From Nostocoides sp. HKS02 (GTDB taxonomy: Bacteria > Actinomycetota > Actinomycetes > Actinomycetales > Dermatophilaceae): a DNA stretch of 64,000 bases. The stretch is taken from positions 310,001 to 374,000 of the forward strand of contig NZ_CP046121.1 in the NCBI RefSeq assembly GCF_009707485.1, read 5' to 3'. Each line of letters opens with the position of its first letter. Positions within the stretch are counted from its first letter, which is position 1. Both the position numbers and the translations under genes were made by a program. The notes below the pieces were generated by a model. That model saw only the letters and a list, made by a program, of their open reading frames with translations. It made no database searches and was not told the DNA's origin. This document shows, piece after piece, positions 13,293 through 22,922 of the stretch.

Positions 13293-14243
13293 GTGGACGC
13301 CACGCAGGCACCGGCGACCGCCGAGCAGGTGGCCGCGGCATACGCGGACAACAAGCTCGCGCAGGTGCTGTACCACGACTGGGAAGCACAGACGTACGAC
13401 GACAAGTGGTCGATCTCCTTCGACGAGCGATGCGTCGACTACGCGCGCGGCCGGTTCGAGGCGATCACGGGCAGCCCAGACCCGCTGCCGTACGGCGTCG
13501 CCCTCGAGCTCGGCGCGGGCACAGGGTTCTTCTCGTTGAACCTCAAGCAGGCCGGTGTGCTCGACCAGGTGCACGTGACCGACCTGTCGCCCGGCATGGT
13601 CGAGGCGGCCCGGGCCAATGCTGCGCAGCTCGGGTTCGAGGTCGAGGGGCGCGTTGCTGATGCGGAGCGAATCCCCTACGACGACAACACCTTCGACATC
13701 GTCGTGGGGCATGCGGTGATCCACCACATCCCCGATGTCGAGGCGGCGTTTCGCGAGATGCTCCGGGTCCTCAAGCCCGGCGGACGGTTCGTGGTGGCTG
13801 GGGAGCCGACCCGCATCGGCGACTGGTACGCCCGGCGGCTCGGCCGGCTCACCTGGGCTGCCGCGACGACCATCACCCGGCTGCCGCCCCTGCGCTCGGG
13901 GTGGGCCAAGGACCAGGAGGCGCTGGACGAGTCGTCGCGGGCCGCGGCTCTCGAGGCCGTCGTCGACCTCCACACCTTCGATCCCGACGAGCTCGCTCGG
14001 ATGGCCCTGCGGGCCGGCGCCGTCGGCGTCCACACCCGCACCGAGGAGCTCACCGCGGCCTTCCTCGGCTGGCCGGTGCGCACGTTCGAGGCAGCGGTGA
14101 AGCCCGGCGTCCTCGGATGGGGCTGGGCCCGGTTCGCGTACGGCTCGTGGCGGCGGCTGTCTGCCGTCGACCGGGTGCTGTCCCACGCGGTTCCCGAGCG
14201 GTTCTTCTACAACGTCGGGATCACCGGCGTGAAGCCTGGCTGA
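13293..14243 (+). CDS. Class I SAM-dependent methyltransferase
   Basis: 316 aa. The Rossmann motif I is ALELGAGTGFF (about residues 70-80), acidic motif II is VTDLSPGM, and the later motifs are FDIVVGHAVIHHI and VLKPGGRFVVAGEP; the C-terminal third is helical. The GTG start directly follows the enoyl-CoA hydratase stop, and the stop is 1 nt before the next GTG, so the three genes form one unit. A methyltransferase gene near a GH57 branching enzyme and etfBA is also found in the mycobacterial methylglucose-lipopolysaccharide (MGLP) region (Rv3030-Rv3031); a sugar-O-methylating role is therefore an inference only. Confidence 0.85.
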   Translation: MDATQAPATAEQVAAAYADNKLAQVLYHDWEAQTYDDKWSISFDERCVDYARGRFEAITGSPDPLPYGVALELGAGTGFFSLNLKQAGVLDQVHVTDLSPGMVEAARANAAQLGFEVEGRVADAERIPYDDNTFDIVVGHAVIHHIPDVEAAFREMLRVLKPGGRFVVAGEPTRIGDWYARRLGRLTWAAATTITRLPPLRSGWAKDQEALDESSRAAALEAVVDLHTFDPDELARMALRAGAVGVHTRTEELTAAFLGWPVRTFEAAVKPGVLGWGWARFAYGSWRRLSAVDRVLSHAVPERFFYNVGITGVKPG

Positions 14244-14244
14244 G

Positions 14245-14901
14245 GTGACGTCGGCGGCCAACGCGGACATGTCGCCCGCCGAGCACGGCGAGCGCGGCCC
14301 GTGGGGTGGACCCCGACCGGTCGCCTGGGTGCGCTGGATCGGCTGGGCGGTGCGCAACCGTGCCTTCACCCGGCACCACCTGCTGAGCTACCTGCGCATG
14401 GCGCGTGCCAGCGCGCGCTGTCCGTCGCTGCGGTTCGAGGGACCCTGCTTCATCGGGCCGGACGTCCGGTTCGAGGTGCGTGAGGGGTACGGCCGGCTCA
14501 TCGTCGGCCCCTACACCCACTTCGGCGCCCACGCCCGGGTGCGTGCCCACGAGGGCACCCTGCGCATCGGCAGCAAGTCTGTGATCGGCATCCGCACGAC
14601 CATCAACTGCTGGCTCGACATCTCGATCGGCAACGCCTGCCTGTTCGGGGACGACGTCTACATCTGCGACTTCGACCACGTGTCGACCTCATTGGACATC
14701 CCGATCAAGGACCAGGGCATCGTCAAGTCGCCCGTGCGGATCGGTGACGACGTGTGGCTCGGCACCAAGGTCGTCGTCACGCGCGGTGCCGACCTCGGCG
14801 ACCACACCATCGTCGCGGCGGCGGCCGTCGCCCGCGGCGTCTACCCGGCCCGGTCGGTCGTCGCCGGAGTCCCCGGCCGGGTGATCCGGACCCGGGACTG
14901 A
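14245..14901 (+). CDS. Left-handed beta-helix (hexapeptide-repeat) acyltransferase
   Basis: 218 aa. Hexapeptide turns run from about residue 60 to 210 (SVIGIRTTINCWLDISIGNA; PVRIGDDVWLGTKVVVTRGADLGDHTIVAAAAVARG), ending AGVPGRVIRTRD as in maltose O-acetyltransferase/WcaF-type enzymes. The conserved catalytic His lies in CDFDHVSTS. It likely acetylates or acylates a sugar. It sits with a methyltransferase and opposite a GH57 glucan enzyme, which would fit modification of a polymethylated or acylated glucan, but the substrate is not known. Confidence 0.85.
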   Translation: MTSAANADMSPAEHGERGPWGGPRPVAWVRWIGWAVRNRAFTRHHLLSYLRMARASARCPSLRFEGPCFIGPDVRFEVREGYGRLIVGPYTHFGAHARVRAHEGTLRIGSKSVIGIRTTINCWLDISIGNACLFGDDVYICDFDHVSTSLDIPIKDQGIVKSPVRIGDDVWLGTKVVVTRGADLGDHTIVAAAAVARGVYPARSVVAGVPGRVIRTRD

Positions 14902-14936
14902 CCTCGGGGCCCGCTGCTGGGTCGTCGGCGGGCTCG

Positions 14937-16458
14937 TCAGCCGAGCCGGGCGTCGAGCGCGGGAAAGGCGCCGTCGCGCGCGGCCAGCCGCGAGCTCTCC
15001 GCCAGGGCCTCGTCGCGTCTGCCGTCCTCGACGAGCTGGGCGAGGACGTGGAACTCGCGGCGGTGCAGCTCGGCCCGTCGTCGCGCGTAGTCTACGGACT
15101 GCCCGCGCGTGACGAGGAAGGCCCAGTCGCTCGACAGCGCGTGGAACAGCGTCGTCAGGAGCTGGTCGAGGTCGCGGCGCCGCGTCGTCATCCGGCCGGC
15201 ATCCCGCTCCCTGGCCACCAGGTCGAGCCAGCGTCGTTGCAGCCACTCGTTCTCGTGGGCGATCTGCCGGACGGGCGCACCACCCCAGACGGAGAAGTCC
15301 TTGCCGGCGCCCCAGGAGCCGGCGCCGAGGTCGAGCTCGCCTGCCACATGTCCCTGCTCCAGCGCCTTCTCCACCGTGGTCACCTGCACGCCCGCCAGCC
15401 GCAGTGCGCGGATCGCCTTGCCCAGGAAGGCCGGTCCCTCGTGCCACCAGTGTCCGAACAGCTCGGTGTCGTATGCCGCGACGACGAGTCCCGGGGCGCC
15501 GGTGACCTCGTGGGCGTGGGCGAGCCGGGCCTGCACCGCCTCGACGAAGTGCGCGACGTCGCGGTCGAGCTGGGTGGCAGCCGCGGCAGGGTCGTACGGC
15601 GCCTTGTGCTCGATCCCCACGTCCGGCTCCGTGATCGACCACAGCCGGATGCCGGTGAGGTCCTCGCGCGCGTGGAAGTCGCGGTAGGCGCCGGCTGCGG
15701 GATATCCGCTGCGCGAGGACCACACGAGGTTGGTCACGTCGAGGTCGCGGGGGACCGCGAGGACCGACGTGCCGCTGATCTGCCACGCACCGTGCGGGTG
15801 GCCGCCGGCGTCGCGCACCGTCTGCTCGTCGACGACGAAGTGTCCGACACCGGCGGCCTCGAACTGTGCCGCGAGGCCGGGGGAGTAGCCGCACTCGGGT
15901 GACCAGATGCCGCGCGGGCGGGTACCGAGCCGCCAGGCGCTGTCGGCGAGGCCGAGCTCGAGGGCGACCGGCACGAAGTCCGGCTGCAGCAGCGGCAGGA
16001 ACGGATGAGCGGCCGGACCGCCGAGCAGCTCGATGACCCCGCCGTCGCGCAACCCCCTCAGCACCGGCGACCCCCCGCCTCCCCAGCGTGAGCCGAGGAG
16101 CTGCTGCGCCCGGTGCGCGGCGGCATACTCGCTCTGCGCCGTCGCGCGCCGGTGCGGGTCGCTGTCGAAGCCCATCTCGCGGGCGCGTTGCTCCCACAGC
16201 CCGATCCACGTCGACGTCTCGCGGCGCATCCGTGGGTGGTCCAGCTGGGCGGCCAGGACGGGTGTGACGCCCAGCGTGAGGACGTCGCGATGTCCTTCTG
16301 CGGCTAGGGAGTCCAGCTCGGCAACCAGGGGGGATGTAGGACTCCGCCCACGCCTGGAACAGCCATTCCTCGCCGAGCGGCCACACACCGTGGCCCGGGA
16401 GCCACGGAAGGTGGGAGTGCAGGACCAGGCAGAACGCGCCCGGTACGGGAGAGGTCAC
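14937..16458 (-). CDS. GH57 family 1,4-alpha-glucan branching enzyme (DUF1957), frameshifted in this sequence
   Basis: Related to mycobacterial Rv3031, a GH57 alpha-glucan branching enzyme of methylglucose lipopolysaccharide synthesis. Start region FCLVLHSHLPWLPGHG is the family N-terminal motif. GIWSPECGYSPGL holds the likely nucleophile Glu, and VVAAYDTELFGHWWHEGPAFL the acid Asp. The C-terminal DUF1957 helical domain (DWAFLVTRGQSVDYA) is present. The frame breaks at 16337-16342, a six-base homopolymer (C6 in the sense strand) where five restore ...ESYIPLVAELDSL; corrected length is about 506 aa. The GTG at 16458 is preferred because CAGACT lies 8 nt upstream; a GTG at 16512 is an alternative. 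Confidence 0.88.
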
Positions 16459-16646
16459 GAGGACCCAGTCTGCCCTAGCGGCGTTGTGGTCCAGCGCTGT
16501 GGGCACCGTCACCCCTGACGGCCGGACCCGTGCGGGACGGGGTCGCAGGTGTTGAGCGTCACGCGGTGCTGGCGTGTCGGTTCCGCGCGGGGCCTGTAAG
16601 GATGTCACCTGACCCAATTCGACCTATGGAAGAGGACGATCAGCGC

Positions 16647-17429
16647 ATGAACATCGTCGTCTGCGTGAAGTACGTGCCGGATGCACAGTCCGACCGCACG
16701 TTCAACGAGTCCGACAACACCACCGACCGGGTGGGCGTCGACGGCCTGCTCTCCGAGCTCGACGAGTACGCCGTCGAGGAGGCCCTGAAGATCGTCGAGG
16801 CCGGCGAGGGCGAGGTCACCGTGGTGACCGTCGGTCCCGACCAGGCTGCTGACGCCTTGAAGAAGGCCCTGCAGATGGGCGCCGACAAGGCCGTCCACGT
16901 CAAGGACGACGCGATCCACGGCTCCGACGCCGTCGCGACCTCCCTCGTGCTGGCCGAGGCCATCAGGAAGATCGGCAGTCCCGACCTCGTGATCACCGGC
17001 ATGGCGTCCACCGACGGCACGATGAGCGTCGTCCCCGCGATGCTCGCTGAGCGCCTGGGCCTGCCGCAAGTGACGTTCGCCTCAGAGCTGAGCGTCGACG
17101 GTTCGACCGTGACGATTCGCCGCGACGGCGACTCCGCGTCCGAGACCATCGTGGCGAGCCTGCCCGCCCTCGTGTCGGTCACCGACCAGATCAACGAGCC
17201 GCGTTACCCCTCGTTCAAGGGAATCATGGCCGCGAAGAAGAAGCCGGTCGAGGAGTGGGCGCTCGCAGACCTCGGGGTCGACGCCTCGCAGGTCGGCCTC
17301 GACGCCGCCTGGACCAAGGTCGAGTCGTTCACCAAGCGTCCCCCGCGTGAGCAGGGCCAGATCGTCACCGACGAGGGCGACGGCGGCACCAAGCTCGCGG
17401 AGTTCCTGTCCGCGCAGAAGTTCATCTGA
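16647..17429 (+). CDS. etfB: Electron transfer flavoprotein beta subunit
   Basis: Small ETF subunit, 260 aa, passing electrons from acyl-CoA and other flavin dehydrogenases to the quinone pool. Starts MNIVVCVKYVPD; contains the AMP-binding signature region DLVITGMASTDGTMSVVPAMLAERLGLPQVTF and EPRYPSFKGIMAAKKK. The ATG at 16647 is the family start and has an AGAGGA stretch 11 nt upstream; an ATG at 16626 is in frame but too early. Forms an operon with etfA, 46 bp away. Confidence 0.95.
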   Translation: MNIVVCVKYVPDAQSDRTFNESDNTTDRVGVDGLLSELDEYAVEEALKIVEAGEGEVTVVTVGPDQAADALKKALQMGADKAVHVKDDAIHGSDAVATSLVLAEAIRKIGSPDLVITGMASTDGTMSVVPAMLAERLGLPQVTFASELSVDGSTVTIRRDGDSASETIVASLPALVSVTDQINEPRYPSFKGIMAAKKKPVEEWALADLGVDASQVGLDAAWTKVESFTKRPPREQGQIVTDEGDGGTKLAEFLSAQKFI

Positions 17430-17475
17430 GCCGACCAGCCTGAGCTCCCCAACAACGAGTGTGAGAGGAACCCCC

Positions 17476-18435
17476 ATGGCTGAAGTACTTGTTCTGGTCG
17501 ACCACGCGAACGGCACCGTTCGCAAGACGACCTCTGAGCTGTTGACCATCGCCCGCCGCCTCGGCGAGCCCTCGGCGGTCTTCGTCGGCGACGGTTTCGA
17601 CGCCGCCAAGGAGACCCTGGCGAAGTACGGCGCGGAGAAGGTCTACCGCGTCGAGTCGCCCGACGTCACCGACTACCTCGTCGCCCCCCAGGCCGAGGTG
17701 CTCGCGCAGCTCGTCGAGAAGACGTCCGCGGCCGCGGTGCTCATTCCGAGCAACGCCGCCGGCAAGGAGATCGCCGCGCGGCTGGCGATCAAGACCGAGT
17801 CCGGCCTCATCACGGACGCGGTGGACGTCCAGGCTGGCGCGGGCGGCGGCGTGTCGACCACGCAGTCGGTGTTCGCCGGCTCCTACAGCGTCACCTCGAC
17901 GGTCACCAAGGGCACTCCCATCGTCACGGTGAAGCCCAACTCGGCCGCACCTGAGGAGGCCACCGGCGCAGCTGCCGACGAGGTCTTCGAGGGCACCATC
18001 TCCGACGCGGCCAAGGGCGCCAAGGTCACCGAGTCCAAGCCGAAGCAGGCCACCGGCCGTCCCGAGCTCACCGAGGCCGCCATCGTGGTCTCCGGTGGTC
18101 GCGGCACCGGTGGCGACTTCTCCAAGGTCGAGGACTTCGCCGACTCCCTCGGCGCTGCCGTGGGCGCGTCGCGCGCGGCGGTCGACGCAGGCTGGTACCC
18201 GCACACCAGCCAGGTCGGCCAGACCGGCAAGCAGGTCTCGCCGCAGCTGTACGTCGCCTGCGGCATCTCCGGAGCGATCCAGCACCGGGCCGGCATGCAG
18301 ACCTCGAAGACCATCGTCGCGATCAACAAGGACGAGGAGGCCCCGATCTTCGAGCTCGTCGACTTCGGTGTCGTGGGCGACCTCTTCCAGGTGCTCCCGC
18401 AGGCCACCGAGGCGGTCAAGGCCGCCAAGGGCTGA
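17476..18435 (+). CDS. etfA: Electron transfer flavoprotein alpha subunit
   Basis: Large, FAD-binding ETF subunit, 319 aa. The FAD domain motifs are [11 protein letters not shown] (about residue 208) and [24 protein letters not shown]. The ATG at 17476 is preceded by GAGAGGAA, a good ribosome binding site. It follows etfB and is closed by a hairpin terminator. The order etfB-etfA-cysteine desulfurase-mnmA is shared with Mycobacterium (Rv3029c-Rv3024c). Confidence 0.96.
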   Translation: MAEVLVLVDHANGTVRKTTSELLTIARRLGEPSAVFVGDGFDAAKETLAKYGAEKVYRVESPDVTDYLVAPQAEVLAQLVEKTSAAAVLIPSNAAGKEIAARLAIKTESGLITDAVDVQAGAGGGVSTTQSVFAGSYSVTSTVTKGTPIVTVKPNSAAPEEATGAAADEVFEGTISDAAKGAKVTESKPKQATGRPELTEAAIVVSGGRGTGGDFSKVEDFADSLGAAVGASRAAVDAGWYPHTSQVGQTGKQVSPQLYVACGISGAIQHRAGMQTSKTIVAINKDEEAPIFELVDFGVVGDLFQVLPQATEAVKAAKG

Positions 18436-18468
18436 GCCCCCCCGTATGCCGCGCACGCGGCAACGGCT

Positions 18469-18497
18469 CGCCCCGGACCACGCTGTGGCCCGGGGCG
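18469..18497 (+). terminator. Hairpin terminator after etfA
   Basis: Arms CGCCCCGG (18469-18476) and CCGGGGCG (18490-18497), with an inner CCA/TGG pairing. It lies between the etfA stop and the iscS promoter. A GTATGCCGCG motif with its own small inverted repeat precedes it at 18444. Confidence 0.65.
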
Positions 18498-18517
18498 TTC
18501 GCCGTTCAGTTGACGCG

Positions 18518-18523
18518 TAAACT
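18518..18523 (+). promoter_or_regulatory. -10 box of cysteine desulfurase gene (leaderless)
   Basis: TAAACT followed by 6 nt and GTG at 18530. It decides the start: in-frame codons further upstream would precede the promoter's start point. Confidence 0.55.
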
Positions 18524-18529
18524 TTGCGG

Positions 18530-19717
18530 GTGCCCGCCTACCTCGACCACGCCGCCACCACGCCGATGCTGCCATCGGCGCTCGCGGCGTTGACCGAGCA
18601 GCTCGCGGTGACCGGGAACGCCTCGTCGCTGCACACCTCCGGCCGGATGGCCCGCCGGACGGTCGAGGAGGCTCGTGAGCGCCTCGCCAAGGCGCTCGGC
18701 GCCAGGCCGTCCGAGGTCGTGTTCACCTCCGGTGGCACCGAGTCCGACAACCTCGCCGTGGCGGGGACGTTCGCCGCGCGGCGCGAGGCGGACCCCGCCC
18801 GGATCCGGATCGTGTCCAGCTCGGTCGAGCACCACGCGGTCCTGGACTGCGTCGAGCACCTCGTCACCCACGAGGGCGCCAAGGTCACCTGGGTCGACCC
18901 CGACCGGCACGGCTACGTCAGCCCGGAGGCGGTGCGGGCGGCCATCGCGGCCGACCCCGGATCGGTTGCCCTGGTCACGGTGATGTGGGCCAACAACGAG
19001 GTGGGCACGATCCAGCCGGTTGCCGAGCTGGCCGCAGTGGCCCACGAGTTCGGCGTCCCGTTCCACACCGACGCCGTCCAGGCCGCCGGTCACATCCCCG
19101 TCGACTTCGCGGCGAGCGGTGCCGACCTGATGACGCTCACCGGTCACAAGGTCGGGGGCCCGCTCGGAGTCGGTGCGCTGCTGGTGCGTCGCGACGCGGT
19201 CGTCGTCCCACAGACCCACGGCGGGGGCCAGGAACGCCAGATCCGCAGCGGCACCCTCGACGTGCCGGCCATCCGCGCCTTCGCGGTGGCGATCGAGGAG
19301 TCCACCCGAACCGTCGAGACCGAGAGCGTCCGGTTGATGGCACTGCGCGACCGGCTGATCCGCTCTGCGCTCGACCTGGACTTCGACATCACGGTCGGCG
19401 GCGTGTGGGAGGCCGGCGACGGACAGCGCCGACTGCCCGGCAATGTCCACCTGCTCGTGCCCGACTGCGAGGGTGACTCGCTCCTCTACCTCCTGGACGC
19501 GGCCGGCGTCGAGTGCTCGACGGGGTCGGCGTGCCAGGCGGGTGTGCCCCAGCCCTCGCACGTGCTGCTGGCCATGGGGATCCCGGAGCGCGTCGCGAGG
19601 GGTGCGCTGCGGATGACCCTGGGCCACACCTCCACCGACGCCGATGTCGATGCCGCCCTCGCGGCCCTGCCCGGGGCGATCGAGCGGGCCCAGCGGGCCA
19701 GCGGGGTCGCGGGCTGA
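18530..19717 (+). CDS. iscS: Cysteine desulfurase (IscS/NifS family)
   Basis: PLP enzyme, about 395 aa, that removes sulfur from cysteine as a protein persulfide. Starts [13 protein letters not shown]. The PLP lysine is in [15 protein letters not shown] (about residue 205); the active-site cysteine is in [20 protein letters not shown]. The gene shares one base with mnmA (TGATG), so the sulfur most likely goes to tRNA 2-thiouridine. Same order as iscS-trmU in Mycobacterium. Confidence 0.95.
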   Translation: MPAYLDHAATTPMLPSALAALTEQLAVTGNASSLHTSGRMARRTVEEARERLAKALGARPSEVVFTSGGTESDNLAVAGTFAARREADPARIRIVSSSVEHHAVLDCVEHLVTHEGAKVTWVDPDRHGYVSPEAVRAAIAADPGSVALVTVMWANNEVGTIQPVAELAAVAHEFGVPFHTDAVQAAGHIPVDFAASGADLMTLTGHKVGGPLGVGALLVRRDAVVVPQTHGGGQERQIRSGTLDVPAIRAFAVAIEESTRTVETESVRLMALRDRLIRSALDLDFDITVGGVWEAGDGQRRLPGNVHLLVPDCEGDSLLYLLDAAGVECSTGSACQAGVPQPSHVLLAMGIPERVARGALRMTLGHTSTDADVDAALAALPGAIERAQRASGVAG

Positions 19718-20801
19718 TGCGCGTCGTCGCGGCGATGTCGGGGGGCGTCGACTCGGCGGTCGCCGCCGGTCGCATGCTCGACGCGGGCCACGAGGTGGTC
19801 GGCGTCCACCTCGCGCTGTCGCAGAGCGCGGCGACCCTGCGCGAGTCGGCCCGTGGCTGCTGCACCATCGAGGACGCGGGGGACGCGCGCCGGGTGGCCG
19901 ACATGCTCGGCATACCGTTCTACGTCTGGGACATGGCGGCGCGGTTCAAGCGCGACGTCATGGAGGACTTCGTCGCGGAGTACTCGGCCGGACGCACGCC
20001 CAACCCGTGCCTGCGGTGCAACGAGAAGATCAAGTTCTCGGCGCTGCTCGACAAGGCGGTGGCTCTGGGCTTCGACGCCGTCGCGACCGGTCACTACGCC
20101 CAGGTCGTGGTGCGCCCCGACGGCACGCGCGAGCTGCACCGCGCCGTCGACCCGGCCAAGGACCAGTCGTACGTGCTCGGCGTGCTCGACGCCGAGCAGC
20201 TCGCGCGGGCCTTCTTCCCGTTGGGCGACACCACGAAGCCCGACATCCGGGCAGAGGCGCGCGAGCGGGGCTTCTACGTCGCCAACAAGCCGGACTCCCA
20301 CGACATCTGCTTCATCGCCGACGGCGACACCAAGGGGTGGCTGACCGCGCGGCTCGGCGAGCAGCCGGGCGAGATCGTCGACGCCACCTCGGGCACGGTG
20401 GTCGGGTCGCACGCGGGCGCCTACGCCTACACCGTCGGCCAGCGGCGCGGGCTGGGACTCGACCGGTCGGCCCTCGACGCCGAGCCGCGCTACGTCGTCG
20501 ACGTCGATGCGGCCGCGAACCGCGTCACGATCGGCACCGCCGACCTGCTGGGCGTCAACGCGCTGCGCGGCGACCACGCCCGGTGGTGTGGAGCCGCCCC
20601 TCACGGAGTCGTCTTGCTCGGAGCCCAGGTCCGCGCCCATGGTGACGAGGTCCCGGCGCAGGCCTGGGCGTCGGGCGACGACGTCGAGGTGCGTCTGTCC
20701 GAGCGCGTGCGGGGGTGGCCCCCGGGCAGTCGGTGGTGCTGTACGAGGGCACGCGGGTGGTGGGTTCGGCGACGATCGCGTCGGCCTGGCTCGAGCGCTG
20801 A
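19717..20801 (+). CDS. mnmA: tRNA-specific 2-thiouridylase MnmA (frameshifted near the end in this sequence)
   Basis: Thiolates U34 of tRNA Lys, Glu and Gln. Visible: PP-loop [14 protein letters not shown], catalytic Cys in [12 protein letters not shown], second Cys in [12 protein letters not shown], and [11 protein letters not shown]. The frame breaks at the G-run 20711-20715: five G are read where six would give ...[31 protein letters not shown] and a stop at 20799. Corrected length is about 361 aa, as expected; unedited, the frame runs on into the next gene. The ATG overlaps the iscS stop. Confidence 0.93.
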
Positions 20802-20857
20802 ACGGTATGCCGCTGAGGCGGTGAGGCGGCCGGTCACTGGCTGTCGGACCGCCCGGT

Positions 20858-20863
20858 TACGCT
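20858..20863 (+). promoter_or_regulatory. -10 box of MetE-like gene (leaderless)
   Basis: TACGCT followed by 6 nt and GTG at 20870; no ribosome binding site precedes the GTG. Confidence 0.5.
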
Positions 20864-20869
20864 CTCGTT

Positions 20870-21856
20870 GTGGCTCGCGCAACCGGTATCGGATCTCTGC
20901 CCGGCACGGACATCCGCGAGGCCTTGCGTGGGGTGCGTGACCTCCTCGGCGACGGCCACCTGCCCTACCTGCCCGAGCTGCCGGCACGCGGCCCGGGGTC
21001 CGAGCTGCTCGGGCGCTCCGCTGGCCTGCTGGTCGACCTCCACGTCGACCTCCAGCCCGGCGGCTGGCGGTTCGTCGACCGGCCCGGGCACGACGCCGGG
21101 CGCACCGCCGGACTCTGGCGCCAGGACCTCGACGAGCTCGCCGAAGCCTTCGACGGCTACGCCGGCGAGCTCAAGGTCCAGTGCGCGGGGCCCTGGACCC
21201 TCGCGGCCGGACTCGAGCTCACCCGGGGCGAGCGGGCGCTGTCCGACCAGGGCGCCGTGCGCGACCTCGTGGGGTCGCTCACCGAGGGACTGCGTCGGCA
21301 CGTCGCCGAGGTGCAGCGGCTGGTGCCGCAGGCGACGCTGACGCTCCAGCTCGACGAGCCCTCGCTCCCGGCCGTGCTGGCCGGGCACATCCCGACCGCG
21401 TCCGGCTACGGGCACCTGCGGTCGGTCGACCCGATGACGGTGATGAACGGGCTGCGCGACGTCCTGGGCGCCGCGCCCGACGCGACGGCGACGGTGGTGC
21501 ACTGCTGCGACCCCGGCATACCCCTGCCGCTTCTGCGGGCCACCGGGGTGGCAGCGATCGCCTTCGACACGACCACCCTCACGCCCCAGCGCTGGGAGTC
21601 CGTCGCCGCGACGGTCGAGCAAGGGGTGGCCCTGTGGGCCGGCTGCCTGCCCACCGACGGCGGCGGCACCGTCCAGGAGGCCGCGGCAACGGTGGCTCGT
21701 GGCTGGCACGACGCCGGCATGCCCACCTCCGCCCTGGGCGACCTCGTCGCCAGCCCCGCGTGCGGACTCGCCGGACTCACACCCGCGGGGGCCTGGCGCG
21801 TTCAACGTGCAGCGGTCGACGTGGCCGCGGAATGGTCCGAACGAGCGGAAAGTTGA
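20870..21856 (+). CDS. MetE C-terminal-like (UROD/MetE-fold) protein
   Basis: 328 aa protein resembling the C-terminal, zinc-binding half of cobalamin-independent methionine synthase; the counterpart by position in Mycobacterium is Rv3015c, near ligA. Starts [19 protein letters not shown]. Barrel segments include [18 protein letters not shown] and [15 protein letters not shown]; candidate zinc ligands are in [11 protein letters not shown] and the Cys residues of [10 protein letters not shown] and SPACGLAGL. It lacks the N-terminal MetE half, so it is unlikely to be a stand-alone methionine synthase; substrate unknown. Confidence 0.8.
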   Translation: MARATGIGSLPGTDIREALRGVRDLLGDGHLPYLPELPARGPGSELLGRSAGLLVDLHVDLQPGGWRFVDRPGHDAGRTAGLWRQDLDELAEAFDGYAGELKVQCAGPWTLAAGLELTRGERALSDQGAVRDLVGSLTEGLRRHVAEVQRLVPQATLTLQLDEPSLPAVLAGHIPTASGYGHLRSVDPMTVMNGLRDVLGAAPDATATVVHCCDPGIPLPLLRATGVAAIAFDTTTLTPQRWESVAATVEQGVALWAGCLPTDGGGTVQEAAATVARGWHDAGMPTSALGDLVASPACGLAGLTPAGAWRVQRAAVDVAAEWSERAES

Positions 21857-21863
21857 CCCACCC

Positions 21864-22847
21864 ATGAGCAGCGTCGCCACCCCCTCACGCGTCGAGCCCG
21901 CCACCTCGACGACCCGGGTGCCCTGGCAGGCCAAGTACCTCCTGCTCGCCCTCATCTGGGGCTCGAGCTTCCTGCTGATGAAGGTCGGACTGCGCACCAT
22001 GGCGCCGCTGCAGATCTCCGGGCTGCGGATCTTCGCCGGCACCGCGACCCTGCTGGCGCTGCTGGCCGTCACCGGCGGCCGGCTGCCGCGGGAGCCGAGG
22101 GTCTGGGGGCACCTGGCGGTGTCAGGCGTGTTCCTCACCGCGCTGCCGTTCAGCCTGTTCGCCGCGGGGGAGGAGCGCGTCTCCTCGGCCCTGGCCGGCA
22201 TCGGCAACGCGACCACGCCGCTGGCCGCCGTGTTCTTCGCCTTGGCCCTGCTGCCCAGCGACCGCCTGTCGCGGCGCAAGCTCGCGGCCGTGGTCATCGG
22301 ATTCGTGGGTGTCGTCGTCATCATGCAGCCGTGGGCGTCGGCGGGGCGCCCCGACCTGCTCGGGTTCGGCATGACCTTGGTGGCGGGCGCGTGCTACGGC
22401 CTCGGCTGGACGTACAACCGTCGGTTCCTCGGGCAGGCCGACCTCGGCGGCCTCTCCATGCCCACCGCCCTGCTCGTCGTGGGGTCGGTGCTGATGGTGC
22501 CGGTCGTGCTCGTCTGGTGGCTGTTCCACCGCGCGAGCTATGCCGCGCCGTGGGCCGGACACCTCGACACCACCCACGGGGGCACGCTGCTGCCGCTGGT
22601 CTGCGTGCTCGCGCTCGGCGTCGTCGGCACGGGCCTGGCCTACATGCTCCAGTTCGACGTCGTCCGGGGCGCGGGCGCGACGGTGAGCACGACGGTCACG
22701 TACCTCATCCCCGTCGTGTCGGTGATCCTCGGGGTGGTCGTGCTGCGCGAGAGCCTCGCGTGGCCCCAGCTGCTCGGTGCCGCGATCGTGCTCCTGTCGG
22801 CGGTCGTCATCGGGCTGCCCGACCGGCGGCGTCGGCTCGCCAGCTGA
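21864..22847 (+). CDS. EamA/DMT family transporter
   Basis: 327 aa membrane protein with about ten hydrophobic segments in two EamA repeats (first from YLLLALIWGSSFLLMKVGL, second from LGFGMTLVAGACYGLGW to VVLRESLAWPQLLGAAIVLL). The ATG at 21864 is 7 nt after the previous stop, so it is probably cotranscribed. Exports or imports small metabolites; the substrate cannot be predicted. Followed by a strong hairpin. Confidence 0.85.
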   Translation: MSSVATPSRVEPATSTTRVPWQAKYLLLALIWGSSFLLMKVGLRTMAPLQISGLRIFAGTATLLALLAVTGGRLPREPRVWGHLAVSGVFLTALPFSLFAAGEERVSSALAGIGNATTPLAAVFFALALLPSDRLSRRKLAAVVIGFVGVVVIMQPWASAGRPDLLGFGMTLVAGACYGLGWTYNRRFLGQADLGGLSMPTALLVVGSVLMVPVVLVWWLFHRASYAAPWAGHLDTTHGGTLLPLVCVLALGVVGTGLAYMLQFDVVRGAGATVSTTVTYLIPVVSVILGVVVLRESLAWPQLLGAAIVLLSAVVIGLPDRRRRLAS

Positions 22848-22852
22848 CGCGA

Positions 22853-22904
22853 CCTCGTGGGCAGGGTCGTCCGGGCCTGCGCCCTGACGATCCTGCCCAC
22901 GAGG
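22853..22904. terminator. Bidirectional hairpin terminator between convergent genes
   Basis: 19-nt arms at 22853-22871 and 22886-22904 (starting CCTCGTGGGCAGG, ending CCTGCCCACGAGG) with one G:T pairing and a 14-nt loop. It sits between the EamA stop and the stop of the convergent acyl-CoA synthetase, serving both. Confidence 0.8.
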
Positions 22905-22922
22905 CCGGTTGGGGCGACTCGC

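Noticed and set aside
16626..16646. An earlier in-frame ATG for etfB (MEEDDQR...)
   Set aside because: EtfB proteins start MxIVVCVKxVPD; the later ATG at 16647 fits and has an upstream purine stretch.
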